Source: Fodinibacter sp963747405
Lineage (GTDB): Bacteria; Actinomycetota; Actinomycetes; Actinomycetales; Dermatophilaceae
DNA: 64,000 nucleotides
Direction of reading: 5' to 3'
NCBI GenBank assembly: GCA_963747405.1
Contig: CAVVFG010000006.1
Span: 161,328 to 225,327, forward strand
Shown here: positions 15,963 to 24,360 of the stretch, piece after piece
Layout of the letters: each line of letters opens with the position of its first letter
How positions within the stretch are numbered: the stretch's first letter is position 1
The notes under the pieces: generated by a model
Told to the model about the DNA's origin: nothing
Seen by the model: only the letters and a program-made list of their open reading frames with translations
The model's database searches: none
Made by a program: the position numbers and the translations under genes

Positions 15963-17243
15963 CTAGACGGTGACCTCACCGCGCTCGGCGCGCCACGCGA
16001 TGTCGGTGCGGTGGTGGGAGCCGGCCAGCTCCACGACGTCGACGGCCGCGTAGACCCGCTCGCGTGCCTGCGTGAGGGTCGCCCCGGTGGCGACGACCGA
16101 CAGCACCCGGCCGCCGGACGACACCAGCGTGCCCTCGGCGTCGCGGGAGGTGCCGGCGTGCAGCACGTAGACCTCGGGCGCTCCGGGCAGGTCGTGCAGA
16201 CCGCTCACCGGGTCGCCGGTGCGCGGCGTGCCCGGGTAGTTGTCGGCGGCAACGACCACCGTGACGGCGGCGTCGTCGGACCAGCGCAGCGGCGGCGCGT
16301 CGACGAGCCGGCCCCTGGCCGCGGTGAGCAGCACGTTGCCGAGCGGGGTGAGCAGGCGCGCGAGCACGACCTGCGTCTCGGGGTCGCCGAACCGGGCGTT
16401 GAACTCGATGACCTTCGGCCCCCGGGGCGTCAGGGCCAGGCCGACGTAGAGCACCCCCGAGAACGGGATACCCCGCAGACGCATCTCGTCGATGACCGGT
16501 TGGGCCACTCGCCGCACCACCTCCTCGACGAGCCCGTCGGGCGCCCAGTCGAGCGGGCTGTAGGCGCCCATCCCGCCGGTGTTGGGGCCCGTGTCACCGT
16601 CGCCGACGCGCTTGAAGTCCTGCGCCGGCATCAGCGGCACCACGTCGACGCCGTCGCAGATGCAGAACAGCGACACCTCGGGCCCGGAGAGGAACTCCTC
16701 GACGACGACCGCACCGTCGGGCTTGGCCAGGCAGGCCAGCGCATGCTCGAGCGCCTCCTGACGGTCGTCGGTGACCACGACGCCCTTGCCGGCGGCCAGC
16801 CCGTCGTCCTTGACGACGTGGGGGGCGCCGAGCGCGTCGAGGGCCTCCTCGACCTCGGCCTGCGTGGTGCACACGTGGGCCAGTCCGGTCGGGACCTCGG
16901 CCGCCGACATGACCTCCTTCGCGAACGCCTTGCTGCCCTCGAGCCGCGCCGCCTCGGCCGACGGGCCGAAGCAGGAGATGCCGGCCGCCCGCACCGCGTC
17001 GGCCACGCCGGCCACCAGCGGCGCCTCGGGGCCGATGACGACCAGGTCGACCCCCAGCGAGGTCGCCAGCGCGACGACTCCGTCGGCGTCGGTGACCCCG
17101 CCGGGCAGCGGCTCACAGCGGGCCACCGCCTCGATGCCGGGGTTGCCCGGTGCGGCGATCACGGCGTCGACAACCGGGTCGAGCGCGATGGCGCGGACGA
17201 GGGCGTGCTCGCGGGCCCCGGACCCGACGACGAGTACCTTCAC
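15963..17243 (-). CDS. purD: Phosphoribosylamine-glycine ligase (GAR synthetase)
   Basis: 426 residues, the usual length. It joins phosphoribosylamine and glycine with ATP in de novo purine synthesis. N-terminal KVLVVGSGAREHALV and APGNPGIE, the GPEAPLVAGVADAVRAAG segment, the ATP-grasp region KDDGLAAGKGVVV and LSGPEVSLFCICDG, FARFGDPETQ-like NARFGDPETQ, and GNVL are all diagnostic. Start GTG 17243 is 6 nt after TAGGTT (17255-17250 on the minus strand), so the transcript may be leaderless. Confidence 0.96.
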   Translation of the reverse strand: MKVLVVGSGAREHALVRAIALDPVVDAVIAAPGNPGIEAVARCEPLPGGVTDADGVVALATSLGVDLVVIGPEAPLVAGVADAVRAAGISCFGPSAEAARLEGSKAFAKEVMSAAEVPTGLAHVCTTQAEVEEALDALGAPHVVKDDGLAAGKGVVVTDDRQEALEHALACLAKPDGAVVVEEFLSGPEVSLFCICDGVDVVPLMPAQDFKRVGDGDTGPNTGGMGAYSPLDWAPDGLVEEVVRRVAQPVIDEMRLRGIPFSGVLYVGLALTPRGPKVIEFNARFGDPETQVVLARLLTPLGNVLLTAARGRLVDAPPLRWSDDAAVTVVVAADNYPGTPRTGDPVSGLHDLPGAPEVYVLHAGTSRDAEGTLVSSGGRVLSVVATGATLTQARERVYAAVDVVELAGSHHRTDIAWRAERGEVTV

Positions 17244-17298
17244 GCGACCAACCTAGTGGCGGGCGCCGTCGGGCGGCGCGGGCGTCCCGGCATCCGCC

Positions 17299-17375
17299 CG
17301 GCCGTCCCGAGATCGACCAATAGGTCACACCACGGACACCCGGCCGTCCCGAGATCGACCAATAGGTCACAGCAG
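17299..17375. repeat. Two copies of the GACCTATTGGTC palindromic repeat
   Basis: ATCGACCAATAGGTC occurs at 17312-17326 and 17354-17368 in a 42-bp tandem unit. The upstream part of both units reads GGCCGTCCCGAG. The same core recurs at 28030-28130 and 46328-46451, always outside genes or at a gene's last codons. It lies in the divergent gap between purD and the HelD-family gene. A REP-like or protein-binding element is plausible. Confidence 0.75.
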
Positions 17376-17488
17376 GTACAGGCGAGGGACCGGCCGGCCG
17401 CCATGGCATCGGCGCTGCGCCGAGCACCCCGGCATCCGCGCCGTCGCCCCGGTTTCCGGACCGGGCTGAAGCGTGTCGGGTGCGGGAT

Positions 17489-17494
17489 TAGACT
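17489..17494 (+). promoter_or_regulatory. -10 element TAGACT of the HelD-family gene
   Basis: TTAGACT lies 42 nt before the GTG at 17537, leaving a short leader with GAGGAG before the start codon. Confidence 0.4.
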
Positions 17495-17536
17495 GGACAG
17501 TTCCGTGACCTCCGCCGCTTCGAGGAGACCTGCTCC

Positions 17537-19750
17537 GTGACCGCCCCCCACCCGGGCCTGCCCGAGACCTCCCCCGACGTCGCCGGTGAGCTGGCGCTGG
17601 AGCAGGCGCATGTCGACCGGGTCTACGCCGAGCTCGAGAAGGCCAGCCGCCGCGCCGCCGACGTCGAGGCCGATGGGATGGCGCGCGGGCGCACCTCACG
17701 CACGGGCGACGTGCGCGACGAGGAGATGACCGGCCTCTTCGAGCGCGACGCCCTCGTCTACGCCGCCGCCCGACGCCGCTCGATGATCGACAAGCAGTAC
17801 GAGGGCCTGGTCTTCGGCCGGCTCGACCTCGGCGACGAGCGCTCCACCGCCGACGAGCGCGAGGTGCGCTACATCGGCCGGCTCGGCGTGCGCGACGACG
17901 ACTACGAGCCGCTGGTGGTCGACTGGCGCGCACCGGCGGCCTCCGCCTTCTACCGCGCCACCCCGGTCGACCCGATGGGCGTGCTGCGCCGCCGCGTGCT
18001 GCGCTGCAAGGGCGCCACGGTCGTCGGCGCCGAGGACGACCTCATGGTGCCCGAGGCCCCCGACGACATCGTGGTGCTCGGCGACGGCGCCCTGATCGCC
18101 GCGCTCACCCGCAGCCGCGGCCGGCAGATGCGCGACATCGTGGCCACCATCCAGCGCCACCAGGACGAGGCGATCCGCGCCCCCTCGCGTGGCGTCACCG
18201 AGATCACCGGCGGCCCCGGCACGGGCAAGACGGTCGTCGCCCTGCACCGGGCCGCCTACCTCCTCTACTCGGAGCGGCGGCGGTTCGAGAACGGCGGCAT
18301 CCTCGTCGTCGGGCCGTCGGCGGCCTACACCGCCTACATCGAGCGCGTCCTGCCGAGCCTGGGCGAGGAGTCGGTGGCGCTGCGCGCGCTCGGCGACCTC
18401 GTCGACGGCATCACCGCGAAGCGGCTCGACTCCCCCGAGGTGGCGGCGATCAAGGGGTCGCTGCGCATCCGGCGGCTGCTGTCGCGGCTCGCCTCGCGCC
18501 CGCCGGCCGGGGCGCCCGACGTCTTCCGGTCGTTCATCGCCGGCATCGCGGTGCGCATCGACGACGCCGCGCTGCGCCGGGTGCGGTCCGAGGTGCTGCG
18601 CACCCACCAGCACAACCTCGCAACGGATGCCGCCCGCTCGGCCCTCGCCGAGGCCGCCTGGCGCTCGGTGCGCCAAGGAGAGCGCGACGTGTTCCTCGAC
18701 GCCTTCGACGCCTCACGCGACGTCGACGAGTTCATGGCGACCTGGTGGCGGCAGGTCGACCCGCGCGAGCTGCTGCTCTCGCTCGCCGACACCGAGCACG
18801 TCTACGCCGTCGCGCGTGGCGTGCTCGACCATGAGGAGGGCGCCGCGGTGGCGCACTCCTACCGTGAGGCGCTCGGGGCCGGCAGCTGGTCGGTGTCCGA
18901 CGCGGCGCTGGTCGACGACCTCGTCGCGCGGCTCGGCACCGTGCAGCGGGCCGATCGCGAGGACGTCGGCTTCTACGACATCGAGGAGCTCGACGAGCTC
19001 TCGCAGTGGGGCGTCATCGACGTGCGCGCCGGGGTCGACCGCCGGGTGGTGGCAGAGGAGACCCAGTCTGAGGTCACGCCCGCCGACGCCCGCGAGCGGC
19101 TGATGATGGGCCGTATCGACCGGCCCTCCGGCTACGCCCACGTGCTCGTCGACGAGGCCCAGGATCTGTCGCCGATGCAGTGGCGGATGCTCGCGCGGCG
19201 CGGCCGGGCGGCGTCGTGGACCGTCGTCGGGGATGCCGCGCAGGCGTCGTGGGGCGACCTCGCCGAAGCCGGGCGCGCGCGCGACGAGGCGTTCAGCGGG
19301 CAGGAGCGGCGTCCGTTCCACATGGACACCAACTACCGCAACGCCCGGGAGATCTTCGACTACGCGCGCGACGTCATCCTGCCGCTGGTGCCCGACGCCG
19401 ACATCCCGGATGCCGTGCGCGAGACCGGGATCGAACCGCTCGACCGCGTCGTCCAGGGGTCGATGGCCGACGCCGCAGCCGACGCCGTCGACGAGCTGCT
19501 CGGTGAGGTGGAGGGATCGATCGCCGTCATCGCCGGTGCGCGCTGGACCGAGCGGCTGGCCGGGCTCGACGGGGCCGGAGCCGGACGAGTGCAGCTGATC
19601 GACCCGCTCTCGACCAAGGGCCTGGAGTGGGACGCGACCGTGGTGGTCGACCCGGAGGGCATCGTCGAGGAGTCACCCGGTGGGGTGCGGGTGCTCTACG
19701 TCGCGCTGACCCGGGCGGCGCACCGCATGCATGTCCTGCGTCCGGTGTGA
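17537..19750 (+). CDS. helD: HelD-family RNA polymerase-associated ATPase (UvrD-like)
   Basis: 737 residues. HelD proteins are UvrD-like ATPases that enter the RNA polymerase channels and release stalled or inactive polymerase. The N-terminal Glu/Arg-rich coiled arm (EQAHVDRVYAELEKASRRAA) matches the secondary-channel arm of the actinobacterial class. Walker A is GGPGTGKT at about 230-237. DEAQDLSPMQWRML is the UvrD motif II, VGDAAQASW motif III, NYRNAREI motif IV, and LYVALTRAAHRM motif VI. GTG 17537 follows GAGGAG. Some actinobacterial homologues (HelR) give rifampicin tolerance, but no rifampicin-associated element is visible upstream. A strong terminator follows. Confidence 0.85.
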   Translation: MTAPHPGLPETSPDVAGELALEQAHVDRVYAELEKASRRAADVEADGMARGRTSRTGDVRDEEMTGLFERDALVYAAARRRSMIDKQYEGLVFGRLDLGDERSTADEREVRYIGRLGVRDDDYEPLVVDWRAPAASAFYRATPVDPMGVLRRRVLRCKGATVVGAEDDLMVPEAPDDIVVLGDGALIAALTRSRGRQMRDIVATIQRHQDEAIRAPSRGVTEITGGPGTGKTVVALHRAAYLLYSERRRFENGGILVVGPSAAYTAYIERVLPSLGEESVALRALGDLVDGITAKRLDSPEVAAIKGSLRIRRLLSRLASRPPAGAPDVFRSFIAGIAVRIDDAALRRVRSEVLRTHQHNLATDAARSALAEAAWRSVRQGERDVFLDAFDASRDVDEFMATWWRQVDPRELLLSLADTEHVYAVARGVLDHEEGAAVAHSYREALGAGSWSVSDAALVDDLVARLGTVQRADREDVGFYDIEELDELSQWGVIDVRAGVDRRVVAEETQSEVTPADARERLMMGRIDRPSGYAHVLVDEAQDLSPMQWRMLARRGRAASWTVVGDAAQASWGDLAEAGRARDEAFSGQERRPFHMDTNYRNAREIFDYARDVILPLVPDADIPDAVRETGIEPLDRVVQGSMADAAADAVDELLGEVEGSIAVIAGARWTERLAGLDGAGAGRVQLIDPLSTKGLEWDATVVVDPEGIVEESPGGVRVLYVALTRAAHRMHVLRPV

Positions 19751-19786
19751 CCTCACGGCCCTCTGCGGTCCCTGACCGACAACGTG

Positions 19787-19828
19787 CGAGCTCCCCCCGT
19801 TCTCTTGGTACGCAACGGGGGGAGCTCG
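19787..19828. terminator. Hairpin terminator after helD
   Basis: CGAGCTCCCCCCGTT and AACGGGGGGAGCTCG form a perfect 15-bp stem with a 12-nt loop. It lies between the convergent helD and VanY-type genes, so it can serve both strands. Confidence 0.9.
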
Positions 19829-19847
19829 TCGTGTTGACGCGCGGACG

Positions 19848-21155
19848 CTACTGGAAGTGACCGGCCATCGGCAGGTCGCCGGTGCGGCCGAACCGCACCG
19901 AGGTCAGGAGCGACGCGTCGGCGGCGCGGACGTACAGCGTGGCGTTCGAGGGCCGGTAGACCGCGAGGTTGTCGTAGGCGGGGCTCTCGAAGTGACCCGC
20001 CACCGGGAGGTCGCCAGTGCGGCCGAACCGCACCGAGGTCAGGAGCGACCCGTCCGCGGCACGGACGTAGAACGTGGCGTTCGAGGGCCGGTAAACCGCG
20101 AGGTTGTCGTACTCGACGCTCTCGAAGTGACCCACCACCGGGAGGTCGCCAGTGCGGCCGAACCGCACCGAGGTCAGGAGCGACCCGTTGGTGGCGCGGA
20201 CGTAGAACGTGGCGTTCGAGGGCCGGTAGACCGCGAGGTTGTCGTGGGCGGAGCTCTCGAAGTGACCCGCTACCGGGAGGTCGCCAGTGCGGCCGAACCG
20301 CACCGAGGTCAGGAGCGACGCGTCTGCGGCACGGACGTAGAACGTGGCGTTCGAGGGCCGGTAGACCGCGAGGTTGTCGTACTCGGAGCTCTCGAAGTGA
20401 CCCACCACCGGGAGGTCAGCGCCCCGGCCGAACCGCATCGACGTCAGGAGCGAACCGTCCGCAGCGCGGGCGTAGAACATGGCGTTCGAGGGCCGGCGGA
20501 CCGCCAGGTTCGCCAAGGAGTCCTGGGCCTCGGGCTGTGCGGTGTACGTGCCGAAGTACTGCCAGTGCCAACCTTCGGGGTTCGAGCCGTTCTCCAGTGC
20601 CCAGGCGGGCTGTGCCCAGTCGTACTTGGGTGCGTTCGCGGTGAACCAGTCGTGGCGGGCGTTGCCGAAGATGCCGACGCCGCAGCCGAGGTCGGTGGCG
20701 ATGGCCCACCCGTGGTTGGACGTTCCCGGCACTGCCGCGCGGGGGTACCCGTACAGCTTGTACAGCTCCACCTGCTTGGCATAGGAGCGGTAGCCGTCGT
20801 TGACGCAGATGTTGGCGCCGAACTTGGCCTTGTAGGCGGCGTTGAGGGCGGTGAACTTCGCGGCAGCGTCGCAGCGCAGGTGGTCCACGGTCTGCCAGGG
20901 GATGGGGCACAAGGCGGACGCGGGAATGTCGCCGTTGCTGAACCCGCCCCAACCGTCGGCGGCTGCGGCGGCCGGTTCGGGGGTGATGGACGTCAGTTCC
21001 GGTGCGATGGAGGTCGGTTCGGGTGTCATGGACGTGGTGACGGCGGGTGACGGCGGGGGTGCGGTCGTGGCGTTCGCGGCGGTTGCGGTCAGGCCCAGCA
21101 CCAGGGGGAGAGCAGTGAGGGCAGTCAGGGTTCGGGTGCGAGAGAGCACGGACAT
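19848..21155 (-). CDS. Secreted VanY-type D,D-carboxypeptidase with five C-terminal repeats
   Basis: 435 residues. A signal peptide (about residues 1-29, ending TAANA) is followed by a Thr/Pro linker. The VanY domain follows at about 80-205, with GYRSYAKQVELY, zinc ligands H148 and D155 in SNHGWAIATDLG, and E194/H197 in EGWHWQY. It should trim D-Ala from peptidoglycan stems. Residues from about 205 hold five 45-residue repeats (DNLAVYRPSNATFYVRA then SLLTSVRFGRTGDLP.GHF), 135 bp each and almost identical in DNA. These resemble FG-GAP/VCBS propeller blades without the DxDGD loop. The neighbouring M23 gene carries the same domain. A ydaO-type leader precedes the gene. Confidence 0.85.
   Translation of the reverse strand: MSVLSRTRTLTALTALPLVLGLTATAANATTAPPPSPAVTTSMTPEPTSIAPELTSITPEPAAAAADGWGGFSNGDIPASALCPIPWQTVDHLRCDAAAKFTALNAAYKAKFGANICVNDGYRSYAKQVELYKLYGYPRAAVPGTSNHGWAIATDLGCGVGIFGNARHDWFTANAPKYDWAQPAWALENGSNPEGWHWQYFGTYTAQPEAQDSLANLAVRRPSNAMFYARAADGSLLTSMRFGRGADLPVVGHFESSEYDNLAVYRPSNATFYVRAADASLLTSVRFGRTGDLPVAGHFESSAHDNLAVYRPSNATFYVRATNGSLLTSVRFGRTGDLPVVGHFESVEYDNLAVYRPSNATFYVRAADGSLLTSVRFGRTGDLPVAGHFESPAYDNLAVYRPSNATLYVRAADASLLTSVRFGRTGDLPMAGHFQ
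19858..20520. repeat. Five tandem 135-bp coding repeats
   Basis: The 3' part of the VanY-type gene is five direct repeats of 135 bp. The internal units differ at only a few bases, implying recent amplification or gene conversion. The unit nearest the catalytic domain is the most diverged (FGRGADLP in place of FGRTGDLP). Confidence 0.85.
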
Positions 21156-21165
21156 CGGGGCAGGG

Positions 21166-21350
21166 GTTCCTTCCGGTTCGCGCCTGCGGAACGTGGCCTG
21201 TCGGGTTCGGGCATCCGGCGCCCGGCCTGCGGTGCAGGCTTCACCCCGAGGAGAAGACGCCTCCGTGGTGCGTGTGGGCGTCCCGCCCCCACCAGTGGTC
21301 GTACTGTGCAACCCGGGCGCTGATGGGGTTCGGCGACGCCCGGGCCCGCC
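21166..21350 (-). ncRNA. ydaO-yuaA (c-di-AMP) riboswitch-like leader
   Basis: The leader of the VanY-type gene contains the characteristic 3' half of the ydaO class on the minus strand: GGGGTGAAGCC (21247-21237), then GCCCGAACCCGACAGGCCAC (21212-21193), CCGCAGGCG and ACCGGAAGGAAC (ending about 21166), 11 nt before the ATG. In actinobacteria this aptamer commonly controls secreted wall hydrolases through c-di-AMP, which fits the gene. The 5' boundary is approximate because I did not fold the RNA. Confidence 0.8.
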
Positions 21351-21551
21351 GTGGTCGCCCACGGCTGATCTGGCCTCGGTCTGACCCCCTGACCGAACCG
21401 AGGGGAGCGTCACGGGCCGTTCCGCTCTCACCAACACCCTTGTCCACGTGCTGGGCCCGCCGCAGGCACTTGACGGTTTCACCGGGCCCGGGGCCCTCAG
21501 GACTCTCAAGGCTTTCTCACCAAGCGCCAGGACGCGGCGCCTCGGCCTTCG
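21351..21551. other. Upstream part of the VanY leader, nothing else identified
   Basis: These 200 bases between the riboswitch-like element and the M23 gene should hold the promoter and any terminator of the M23 gene. No open frame here looks coding. Confidence 0.4.
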
Positions 21552-22781
21552 CTACTGGAACCGGCCGACCACCGGTCGGTAGCCGGTCTTGCCGAAGGCG
21601 ACCGAGGTGAGCAGCGACCCGCCGTGCGCCCGGATGCTGAAGGTCGCGATCGATGGCCGGAACGTGCCCAGGTTGTCCGGTGCGGATCCCTGGAAGTGAC
21701 CCAGCACCGGGAGGTCCCCCGCCGCCCCGTACTTGACGCTCATCAGCAGGGACCCGTCGACCGCCCGGATGTAGAACGTCGAGTTCGACGGCCGATACAC
21801 GGCGAGGTTGTCGACCACGGAGTCCTCGAAGTGACCGACCAGCGGGACGTCGCCGGCGGTTCCGAACCTGGCCGAGCTGAGCAGCGCCCCGCCGTGGGCC
21901 CGGATGTAGAAGGTCGAGTTCGACGGCCGGTACACCGCGACGTCGTCGTCGACGGCGTCCTGGAAGTGACCCACCACCGGCAGGTCCCCCGTCCTGCCGA
22001 ACTTCACCGAACCCAGCAGCGTCCCGTTGACGGCACGCACGTAGAACCTGGAGGTCGACGGCCGGTAGACCACCAGGTTGTCGATCGCGGAGTCCTCGAA
22101 GTGGCCCACGGCCGGCAGGTCGCCCTTGGTGCCGAATCTCGTCGAGCTGAGCAGCGACCCGTTGGCCGCCCTGAGGTAGAACGTCGAGGTCGACGCCCGG
22201 TGGACCAGCAGGTTGTCGAGCGGTTCGGACCCCACGGTGGGGAGGTCGGGGAAGGACCAGGCGATGGGCGTGAGGGCCAGGGTGTGCGAGCCGCACGGGA
22301 AGGCCGCGTTGATGCCCGACTGCGAGACGCCGTACAGCCGTACCTCGAAGTGCAGGTGCACCCCGGTCGAGTTGCCGGTGGTGCCGGCGTAGCCGATGAG
22401 CTGGCCGGTGCTCACGGTCGAGCCGTCCGGTGCACCCGCCGCGTACCCGCTCAGGTGGGCGTAGACCGTGCTGTAGCCGTCGACGTGCGTGATGACGATG
22501 TAGGTGCCGTAGGAGGCATGGGTGAGTCGCTGGAGGGTCCCGCCGTACGCCGCGTAGACGGGGTCGCCGGTGTCGGCCGAGATGTCCACACCCCCGTGCG
22601 GCAGCCCACTGCGGCAGTAGGTCCCGACCTGGCCGGTGACTCCTTCGATGCTGGTGATCGGCACCACCATCGCCCCGGCCTCAGCCGAGGCGGGCTGCGG
22701 CGCCGCCACCATGACCAGCAGCGCGACCAGGCTGGCGATGCTCGCGAGAGCCAAGCGGGCGGTTCGGCGGAGGTGGACCAC
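21552..22781 (-). CDS. Secreted M23 (LytM-type) metallopeptidase with five C-terminal repeats
   Basis: 409 residues. The signal peptide ends PQPASAEA (about 34). The M23 domain spans about 40-165, with zinc and catalytic residues H62 and D66 (HGGVD), H109 (YAHLSG) and H142/H144 (HLHFE). It should cleave peptide cross-bridges in peptidoglycan. Residues from about 185 hold five 45-residue blades (DNLVVYRPSTSRFYVRAVNG and GDLPVVGHF) homologous to those of the adjacent VanY-type protein but much more diverged from one another. GTG 22781 has GAGGAG upstream. Same strand and order as the VanY-type gene, but separated by its 396-bp leader. Confidence 0.85.
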   Translation of the reverse strand: MVHLRRTARLALASIASLVALLVMVAAPQPASAEAGAMVVPITSIEGVTGQVGTYCRSGLPHGGVDISADTGDPVYAAYGGTLQRLTHASYGTYIVITHVDGYSTVYAHLSGYAAGAPDGSTVSTGQLIGYAGTTGNSTGVHLHFEVRLYGVSQSGINAAFPCGSHTLALTPIAWSFPDLPTVGSEPLDNLLVHRASTSTFYLRAANGSLLSSTRFGTKGDLPAVGHFEDSAIDNLVVYRPSTSRFYVRAVNGTLLGSVKFGRTGDLPVVGHFQDAVDDDVAVYRPSNSTFYIRAHGGALLSSARFGTAGDVPLVGHFEDSVVDNLAVYRPSNSTFYIRAVDGSLLMSVKYGAAGDLPVLGHFQGSAPDNLGTFRPSIATFSIRAHGGSLLTSVAFGKTGYRPVVGRFQ

Positions 22782-22934
22782 GGGGACTCCTCGGAGTCGT
22801 GAGCTCGGTCCCCCGCACTCGCCATGCTAGGGCGCGCCGGCGTGTCGCAACCGCACTTCGCGGGAACTGGGCTATCATCCGCACCGCCAGCACCACCGGT
22901 GAACCCGCGGCCAGCCACGCGGCATCCGCCCCGA

Positions 22935-24236
22935 TCAGTCGAGCAGCGGGAAGCGCTGGATGATCTCGTGCCGACCAGGCCCGACGCCGATCGCCGATAC
23001 CCGTGCTCCGATGAGCTCCTCGACCCGCAGCACGTAGGCCCGGGCCGCCGCCGGCAGGTCGTCGAACTCGCGGCACCCGGAGACGTCCTCCCACCAGCCG
23101 TCGAGCATCTCGTAGACCGGCTTGGCGTGATGGAAGTCACTCTGGTTGACCGGCATCTCGTCGTGCCGCACGCCGTCGACCTCGTAGGCCACGCAGACCG
23201 GCACCTGGTCGAAGCCGGTGAGCACGTCGAGCTTGGTGATGACGAAGTCGGTGACGCCGTTGACCCGGTTGGCGTAGCGGCCGATGACGGTGTCCATCCA
23301 CCCGCAGCGCCGGGGCCGCCCGGTGGTGGTGCCGTACTCGACGCCGGTCTTGCGCAGCGTCTCGCCGTCGTCGTCGAACAGCTCGGTGGGGAACGGCCCC
23401 TCGCCCACTCGCGTCGTGTACGCCTTGAGGATGGCGATGACCCGGCTCACCCGGGTCGGCGGGATGCCCGACCCCGTGCACGCGCCGCCCGCCGTGGCCG
23501 ACGACGACGTGACGAACGGGTAGGTGCCGTGGTCGACGTCGAGCAGCGTCGCCTGGCCGGCCTCGAGCAGCACGTTCGCGCCGTCGTCGAGCGCCTGCTC
23601 GAGCACCAGAGAGGTGTCGGCGACCATCGGACGCAAGCGGTCGGCATACGACAGCAGTTCCTCGACCACCCAGTCGGCCTCCGCCGCACGGGTGTTGTAG
23701 ATCTTCACGAGCACCTGGTTCTTCAGCGACAACGCCGCCTCGACCTTCTGGCGCAGGATGTGCTCGTCGAACAGGTCCTGCACCCGGATGCCGACCCGGT
23801 TCATCTTGTCGGCGTAGGTGGGTCCGATGCCGCGCCCGGTGGTGCCGATCTTGCGGGCGCCGAGGAAGCGCTCGGTGACCTTGTCGAGGGTGCGGTTGTA
23901 CGACGGGATGACGTGCGCGTTGGCCGAGACCACGAGCCGGGAGGTGTCGACGCCGCGGGCCTCGAGGCCGTCGATCTCCTCGAACAGCACGTCGAGGTCG
24001 ACCACGACACCGTTGCCGATGACCGGGACCACCGACGGCGTGAGGATGCCGGAGGGCAGCAGGTGCAGCGCGTACTTCTCGCGCGCCCCGTCCTCGCCCT
24101 CGATGACCACGGTGTGGCCGGCGTTGTTGCCACCGTTGAACTTCACGACGTAGTCGACGTCGCCGCCCAGGAGGTCGGTCGCCTTGCCCTTGCCCTCGTC
24201 GCCCCACTGGGCCCCGATCAGCACGATCGCCGGCAT
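22935..24236 (-). CDS. purA: Adenylosuccinate synthetase
   Basis: 433 residues, normal length. It makes adenylosuccinate from IMP, aspartate and GTP, the first step from IMP to AMP. Diagnostic segments are GAQWGDEGKGK at 8-18, NGGNNAGHTV, PSGIL, GTTGRGIGPTYADK, EGAQATLLDVDHGTYPFVTS (here EAGQATL), and TTTGRPRRCGW. The ATG at 24236 gives the canonical MPAIVLIGAQWG start. TAGGGT (24332-24327) is a probable -10; a hairpin (24286-24315) lies in the leader. Confidence 0.97.
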   Translation of the reverse strand: MPAIVLIGAQWGDEGKGKATDLLGGDVDYVVKFNGGNNAGHTVVIEGEDGAREKYALHLLPSGILTPSVVPVIGNGVVVDLDVLFEEIDGLEARGVDTSRLVVSANAHVIPSYNRTLDKVTERFLGARKIGTTGRGIGPTYADKMNRVGIRVQDLFDEHILRQKVEAALSLKNQVLVKIYNTRAAEADWVVEELLSYADRLRPMVADTSLVLEQALDDGANVLLEAGQATLLDVDHGTYPFVTSSSATAGGACTGSGIPPTRVSRVIAILKAYTTRVGEGPFPTELFDDDGETLRKTGVEYGTTTGRPRRCGWMDTVIGRYANRVNGVTDFVITKLDVLTGFDQVPVCVAYEVDGVRHDEMPVNQSDFHHAKPVYEMLDGWWEDVSGCREFDDLPAAARAYVLRVEELIGARVSAIGVGPGRHEIIQRFPLLD

Positions 24237-24285
24237 CGCGGCTCCTCTCGCCCGTGCGCCCGGCGGAGGTGCCGCGACGCGCCGA

Positions 24286-24315
24286 AGGCCCCTCGCGGGG
24301 TACGCGCCGGGGCCT
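24286..24315 (-). terminator. Hairpin between the LuxR-HTH gene and purA
   Basis: AGGCCCC and GGGGCCT arms lie downstream of a likely purA -10 (24332-24327) and upstream of the purA start. It may terminate the 24361 gene or attenuate purA; the sequence alone does not decide. Confidence 0.4.
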
Positions 24316-24360
24316 CGTACACCCCACCCTATCGCGGGATGCCGGATGCTCCGGTTCCGC

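Noticed and set aside
17537..19750. Ordinary UvrD/Rep DNA helicase
   Set aside because: The N-terminal coiled arm and the motif arrangement fit the HelD family, and there is no full UvrD domain set.
15963..24236. purD and purA as one purine operon
   Set aside because: They are separated by helD on the opposite strand and the two wall hydrolase genes, each with its own terminator or leader.
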